Origin: Ghiorsea sp.
GTDB lineage: Bacteria; Pseudomonadota; Zetaproteobacteria; Mariprofundales; Mariprofundaceae
DNA: 8,276 nucleotides
Direction of reading: 5' to 3'
NCBI GenBank assembly: GCA_027019685.1
Contig: JALUWH010000230.1
Span: 1 to 8,276, forward strand
A program made the translations under genes and the position numbers. The notes under the pieces were generated by a model, which ran no database searches, had not been told where the DNA came from, and saw only the letters and a program-made list of their open reading frames with translations. Shown here one piece after another: positions 4,979 through 8,276 of the stretch (position 1 is the stretch's first letter; the number at the start of each line of letters is the position of its first letter).

Positions 4979-5923
4979 ATGAAGGAAAACCCAAGGATTA
5001 CGATTGCGGAAATACTTGCAGAGCAAAGTGAAGTATTAAAGCTGTCCTTGGTTGCAGGCGAAAAAGGTTTGCATCGTTATATTGACCACCCTAGGCTACA
5101 AAAACCATCCTTGGCATTTGCTGGTTTTATTAAACACCTTAGCGATATTCGCATGCAGATGATTGGGCAAACAGAAATTGAATATCTGGAAACGCGTACA
5201 GAAGCAGAGCAAAAGTATGTCATTGATGCTGTATTTGATTTGCGTTTGGCGTGTGTGGTGATTACACGTGGTATTACGCCACCTCCTTTAATTTTAGCTG
5301 CTGCCCAACGAACCGACACACCGCTGATTATTTCTGAATATGAATCAGAATCATTTATGGCGAATATGACGCTTTTTTTATCCCATGCTTTAGCACCCAT
5401 TACCCACCACCATGGTGTTTATATGGATGTATTTGGTATGGGAGTGTTACTGCGTGGTGATAGCGGCATAGGCAAGAGTGAAATTGGTTTGGAGCTTATT
5501 GCTCGTGGGCATCGATTGATTGCTGATGATATGGTGGAATTGGTACGAGAAACACCAACCGTATTGGTCGGGCGAAGCCCTGAAGTGTTGCGCTATCAAA
5601 TGGAAGTTCGTGGCTTGGGTATTTTGGATATTCGGAATATTTTTGGTGCTGCAGGCATCACTGATACCAAACGTGTGCGACTTGTGGTGGATTTGATTCC
5701 TTGGGAAGATTATCAGGAAAAAAATAGGCTGAATAGTGATGAAGAAGTGGTTGTGCATGGCGTTAAACTACCTTTGGTGCAGTTGTTTGTTCGACCAGGA
5801 CGTTCGCTTGCTGCATTGATTGAGGTGGCAACTCGGAATCAACTGTTAAAACAACGCGGGTTTAATAGTACAGAAACTTTTACGCAAGCTTTGCGGCAAC
5901 GCATACAAGATCAGAGCGACTGA
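4979..5923 (+). CDS. hprK: HPr kinase/phosphorylase
   Basis: A full-length (314-residue) HprK, the hexameric enzyme that phosphorylates HPr on Ser46 with ATP or pyrophosphate and removes that phosphate by phosphorolysis. The N-terminal domain (about 1-130) is of the HprK N type. The catalytic domain has HHHGVYMDVFGMGVLLRG with the conserved H145, a Walker A loop GDSGIGKS at 160-167, the ADD acidic pair (183-184), and the HprK signature EVRGLGILDIRNIFG at 209-223. The VRPGR segment near 273 matches the C-terminal helix region. All key catalytic elements are intact, and the substrate HPr in this operon keeps Ser46. The SD is poor (GAG at 4974-4976). The stop overlaps the rapZ start by one base (TGATG). 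In Gram-negative bacteria HprK typically occurs with incomplete PTS sets that control regulators instead of sugar uptake. Confidence 0.97.
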   Translation: MKENPRITIAEILAEQSEVLKLSLVAGEKGLHRYIDHPRLQKPSLAFAGFIKHLSDIRMQMIGQTEIEYLETRTEAEQKYVIDAVFDLRLACVVITRGITPPPLILAAAQRTDTPLIISEYESESFMANMTLFLSHALAPITHHHGVYMDVFGMGVLLRGDSGIGKSEIGLELIARGHRLIADDMVELVRETPTVLVGRSPEVLRYQMEVRGLGILDIRNIFGAAGITDTKRVRLVVDLIPWEDYQEKNRLNSDEEVVVHGVKLPLVQLFVRPGRSLAALIEVATRNQLLKQRGFNSTETFTQALRQRIQDQSD

Positions 5924-6783
5924 TGCTTTTTATTATTACAGGGCTTTCAGGTGCAGGTAAAAGTACGGCTTTACATGCACTTGAGGATTTGGGTTTTTTT
6001 TGTACGGATAATCTGCCTGTAACCATGCTCGCCCACTGGGCAGAAAATATGATGCGCAATGCTGATAATGCAGCCGTTGGCATTGATATTCGGAGCACAG
6101 AAAATCCTGAACTATTGTCGCAAGCCCTAGGCTCAATAAGACAAGGTTTACCATGGAAAATCATTTTTATTGATGCTGAAGATACAGTGTTACAACGCAG
6201 GTTTTCTACATTAAAGCGCAGGCATCCTTATGCGCCTGATATTGATTTAGGGCAAGCGATTATTGCTGAACGAAGAGCATTAGAACCATTGCATGAACAA
6301 GCGGACATTATGTTGAATAGTTCGCGGCTTACGCCCTATCAATTGGCTGACTCCGTTGAGTCCTTTTGGCACAAACAAAAGATGAATTTAGAAGGTGCGC
6401 AGCCTGTGACATGTTCATTGGTTTCGTTTAGTTATCAAAAGGGTTTACCACCTGGGGCAGATATGGTGATGGATATGCGTTTTTTACCTAACCCGCATTA
6501 CCAGCCAAGCTTAGCACCCTTGACGGGTAAAGATCAGGCTGTTCAGGCGTTTTTTAAACCGATCGCTGAAGTGAAGATGGCTGAAGATAAAATTAAAGAT
6601 TGGCTAAGTTTTATTTGGCCGCACTTGATACAAGAGCGTAAGCGGTATTTTACGTTAGCTTTTGGTTGTAGTGGAGGTCGTCATCGTTCCGTATATATGA
6701 CAGAAACTATTGCTGCTTGGATGATGGAGCAAGGCATGAGTAAACCACTGATTCGTCACCGAGAATTGGGAGATATTCAATGA
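5923..6783 (+). CDS. rapZ: RNase adapter protein RapZ (YvcJ/YhbJ family NTPase)
   Basis: At 286 residues this has the standard RapZ architecture. The N-terminal P-loop domain has Walker A GLSGAGKST (7-15) and the CTDNLP motif (27-32). The C-terminal domain contains MRFLPNPHY, LTGKD and GCSGGRHRSVY (from 248). In E. coli RapZ binds the sRNAs GlmY and GlmZ and presents GlmZ to RNase E, and its C-terminal domain carries the RNA-binding residues. Here the usual GCTGGKHRS reads GCSGGRHRS, two conservative changes (Thr to Ser, Lys to Arg). GlmY/GlmZ are largely confined to enterics, so the RNA or protein partner here is unknown. The start codon overlaps the hprK stop by one base, and the stop overlaps the next gene by ATGA. 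Linkage of rapZ to ptsN and an HPr gene is common in proteobacteria and suggests cross-talk with the PTS. Confidence 0.97.
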   Translation: MLFIITGLSGAGKSTALHALEDLGFFCTDNLPVTMLAHWAENMMRNADNAAVGIDIRSTENPELLSQALGSIRQGLPWKIIFIDAEDTVLQRRFSTLKRRHPYAPDIDLGQAIIAERRALEPLHEQADIMLNSSRLTPYQLADSVESFWHKQKMNLEGAQPVTCSLVSFSYQKGLPPGADMVMDMRFLPNPHYQPSLAPLTGKDQAVQAFFKPIAEVKMAEDKIKDWLSFIWPHLIQERKRYFTLAFGCSGGRHRSVYMTETIAAWMMEQGMSKPLIRHRELGDIQ

Positions 6784-7181
6784 TTGGGGTGTTGTTATTG
6801 GGGCATGCTCGCATTGCTAGCGAGACCAAACAAGCGGTTGAACATATTTTAGGTACGCAGTCGCAGTTTCAAGCTATAGACATTATCAATTCTGATATGC
6901 CTGATACAGAAGATGCAGGTTTAAGTACTGCCTTGGAGCATTTAAATCAAGGGCAAGGTGTTTTGATTTTGGTGGACTTGTTGGGTGCAACGCCTTGGAA
7001 TATGGTGAACCGAGTTACGGATAATCAACATGTTGTACTATTGAGTGGTTTTAATGTCCCTGCTGTGATTCGGGCAATAAGTATGCGCCAAGACTGCACA
7101 GATTTAAACCAGCTTGCACAATCCAGTGTAGAGGCAGGAAAACATTATATGCGTTTGCAGGTGGCAGACTTAAAGCCATGA
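6780..7181 (+). CDS. PTS EIIA component, mannose family (stand-alone)
   Basis: A 133-residue single EIIA domain of the mannose/sorbose family. The N-terminal strand MIGVLLLGH ends in H9, which aligns with the phosphorylated His10 of ManX. The usual T-H-G around it is G-H-A here. The second conserved block, VDLLGATPWNMV (residues 64-75), matches the family's DLFGATPxN signature, and LLSGFNVPAVIRAI matches the SGxNLPMLxxAL block. The EIIB domain usually fused or adjacent to it in sugar transporters is absent, as are IIC and IID, so it probably acts as a phosphorylation-dependent regulator. It overlaps rapZ at its start and ptsH at its end, both by ATGA, which implies balanced synthesis with HPr and EI. 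It could be annotated manX-like, but no sugar specificity is implied. Confidence 0.93.
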   Translation: MIGVLLLGHARIASETKQAVEHILGTQSQFQAIDIINSDMPDTEDAGLSTALEHLNQGQGVLILVDLLGATPWNMVNRVTDNQHVVLLSGFNVPAVIRAISMRQDCTDLNQLAQSSVEAGKHYMRLQVADLKP

Positions 7182-7447
7182 TAAAACGTCAAGTTGTGAT
7201 TCAAAACAAACTGGGTTTACATGCACGTGCATCGGCATGTTTTGTAGCTGAAGCAAGCAAGTTTAACAGTCATGTTCAGGTGCAATATCAAGATTATGAA
7301 GTGAATGGTAAAAGCATCATGGGGATTATGATGCTGGCAGCAGCTAAAGGTGCTGAGATTACGCTAATCGCAAGTGGTGATGATGAGCATGAAGCTGTGT
7401 TGGCTTTAGAGACGTTGGTGAATCAGCGTTTCGGAGAAGATGCATGA
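7178..7447 (+). CDS. ptsH: Phosphocarrier protein HPr
   Basis: An 89-residue HPr of standard size. The active-site block NKLGLHARAS places the phosphorylated histidine at exactly residue 15, where Enzyme I delivers phosphate from PEP. NGKSIMGIMMLAA puts the regulatory serine at exactly residue 46, the target of HprK. Having both sites together with hprK in the same operon implies dual control: His15-P passes phosphate to the EIIA proteins, while Ser46-P would slow that transfer and may have signalling roles. The ATG overlaps the EIIA stop (ATGA) and the stop overlaps ptsI (ATGA). The C-terminal helix is ordinary. It is a free HPr with no FPr- or EI-type fusion. Confidence 0.98.
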   Translation: MIKRQVVIQNKLGLHARASACFVAEASKFNSHVQVQYQDYEVNGKSIMGIMMLAAAKGAEITLIASGDDEHEAVLALETLVNQRFGEDA

Positions 7448-8276
7448 ATGCGCAAAGCTATGTGCGGCGACAAGGTATAGCGGTTGCCAAAAGTTCAGGG
7501 CTTGTATCGGGTTGCGTGCAAAAATTAAATCAAAAGCATCAGTTTATTCAGGAATATAAGATTTCAAGTGATGCCATAGCATTAGAGGTGGAGCGATTAA
7601 GCTCTGCTATTACCAAGGCAGTGAAGAAATTAAGGCAAGAAATGAATGACTTGGCTGATGTTGAAGTATCAGGGGAACTCAAGCTTATTTTAGAGACCCA
7701 TGACATGATGTTGCAAGATCCTGAGCTCATCAAGCAAACAACACGTTTGATTCAAAAGGAATGTATTAATGCAGAGTGGGCTTTAAAAAAGAGCCTATCA
7801 CAAGTTACTCAAGTTTTTGAGCAGATTGAAGATGTTTATTTACGTAGTCGAAAGGCAGATATTGAGCATATTGGTGAGCGCATTTTTGAACAATTAGCGG
7901 GCATCAATCAGCAGCAACAATATGAGCAAGCCATTATGGTGGCACAAGACTTCTCACCTATGGATATTGTGGATATGTGGCGGGCGGGTGTATCTGGTTT
8001 TATATCTATTCAAGGCGGTGAAAATAGTCATGCCATGATTGTTGCCCGAGGTATTGGTTTGCCAGGTATTGCGGGTTTACAAGAAGACTTTTTTAACTGG
8101 ATTGAGGATGGGTTATCACTCATCTTAAATGCTGAAGAGGGTAGATGGGTGCTTCACCCTAACAAACAAGATTTGAAGCAGTTTGAGCAAGAAAAACAGA
8201 CGCTACAATTTAAACAAAAACGCTTGAAAGATTATGTGAGCAAACCTTCAGTCAGTCAAGATGGATATCGTATGCC
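7444..8276 (+). CDS. ptsI: PTS phosphoenolpyruvate-protein phosphotransferase (Enzyme I), N-terminal half
   Basis: The frame is open for 277 codons from an ATG overlapping the ptsH stop to the right edge. That is about half of a typical 570-590-residue EI, so the PEP-binding barrel is not visible. The N-terminal domain shows the HPr-binding helical part (EVERLSSAITKAVKKLRQE, then ETHDMMLQDPELI, and YLRSRKADIEHIGERIFEQL) and the phosphohistidine block GGENSHAMIVARGIGLPGIAGL with H196. The usual GGxTSH has Asn194 in place of Thr, which is unusual. The N-terminal GIAVAKSSGLVSG also diverges from the common GIxxSPGIAIG. There is no GAF domain before it, so this is PtsI-type and not the nitrogen paralogue PtsP. 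It supplies phosphate to the HPr encoded just upstream. Confidence 0.93.
   Translation, partial: MNAQSYVRRQGIAVAKSSGLVSGCVQKLNQKHQFIQEYKISSDAIALEVERLSSAITKAVKKLRQEMNDLADVEVSGELKLILETHDMMLQDPELIKQTTRLIQKECINAEWALKKSLSQVTQVFEQIEDVYLRSRKADIEHIGERIFEQLAGINQQQQYEQAIMVAQDFSPMDIVDMWRAGVSGFISIQGGENSHAMIVARGIGLPGIAGLQEDFFNWIEDGLSLILNAEEGRWVLHPNKQDLKQFEQEKQTLQFKQKRLKDYVSKPSVSQDGYRM

Noticed and set aside
6367..6385. TTGGCAC resembling a sigma-54 -24 element
   Set aside because: It lies inside rapZ and has no TTGC -12 element at the right spacing. No convincing sigma-54 promoter was found in the window.
10..8276. Search for mobile elements, CRISPR arrays or defence genes
   Set aside because: No transposase or integrase, terminal repeats, spaced direct repeats or abrupt composition change were seen; the region reads as conserved core genome.

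Overview
The window looks like chromosomal core DNA from a non-enteric proteobacterium with moderate-to-low G+C content. The gene order rpoN - hpf - ptsN - hprK - rapZ - EIIA(Man) - ptsH - ptsI, with HPr kinase present and HPF in its long form, fits lineages such as Zetaproteobacteria or Acidithiobacillia, or relatives of the Betaproteobacteria. It does not fit Enterobacteria, which lack hprK. The genus cannot be fixed from this sequence; a low-G+C zetaproteobacterium is my best guess. There are no insertion sequences, CRISPR arrays, phage genes or signs of recent transfer.

Layout. Positions 1-1537 are transcribed leftwards. They hold a secreted protein of unknown function (833-1537) followed by a YeeZ-like NAD(P)-dependent SDR/epimerase that runs off the left edge (1-810). 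A 9-codon mini-ORF (807-836) with its own strong Shine-Dalgarno (SD) sequence links the two genes through ATGA overlaps at both ends. Positions 1538-1763 form a divergent intergenic region with a near-perfect 16-bp palindrome, a hairpin with A/T-rich ends, and a candidate extended -10 promoter for the tRNA. A tRNA with anticodon CAT (1764-1840) follows, probably tRNA-Ile2. Everything after it reads rightwards: a BolA-family gene and a CGFS monothiol glutaredoxin overlapping by ATGA, a 93-bp gap with a possible promoter, then an eight-gene cluster that continues past the right edge.

How the genes work together. BolA and CGFS glutaredoxin form a well-known partnership in iron-sulfur cluster handling and iron sensing. 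The main cluster joins sigma-54 (rpoN), a ribosome-hibernation factor (hpf), the nitrogen-PTS phosphoacceptor EIIA-Ntr (ptsN), the bifunctional HPr kinase/phosphorylase (hprK), the RNA-binding adaptor RapZ, an EIIA of the mannose family, HPr (ptsH, with both His15 and Ser46) and Enzyme I (ptsI). No sugar permease (EIIB/C) is visible, so this looks like a regulatory phosphorelay rather than a transport system. Spacing from rpoN onward is at most 14 bp, and four consecutive junctions from hprK to ptsI overlap by 1 or 4 bases, so the genes are very likely one operon.

The most striking feature that annotation alone would miss is at the rpoN start. The ATG has no recognisable SD, has an in-frame stop directly before it, and lies inside a predicted 13-pair hairpin. 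This suggests that sigma-54 translation is controlled by structure.
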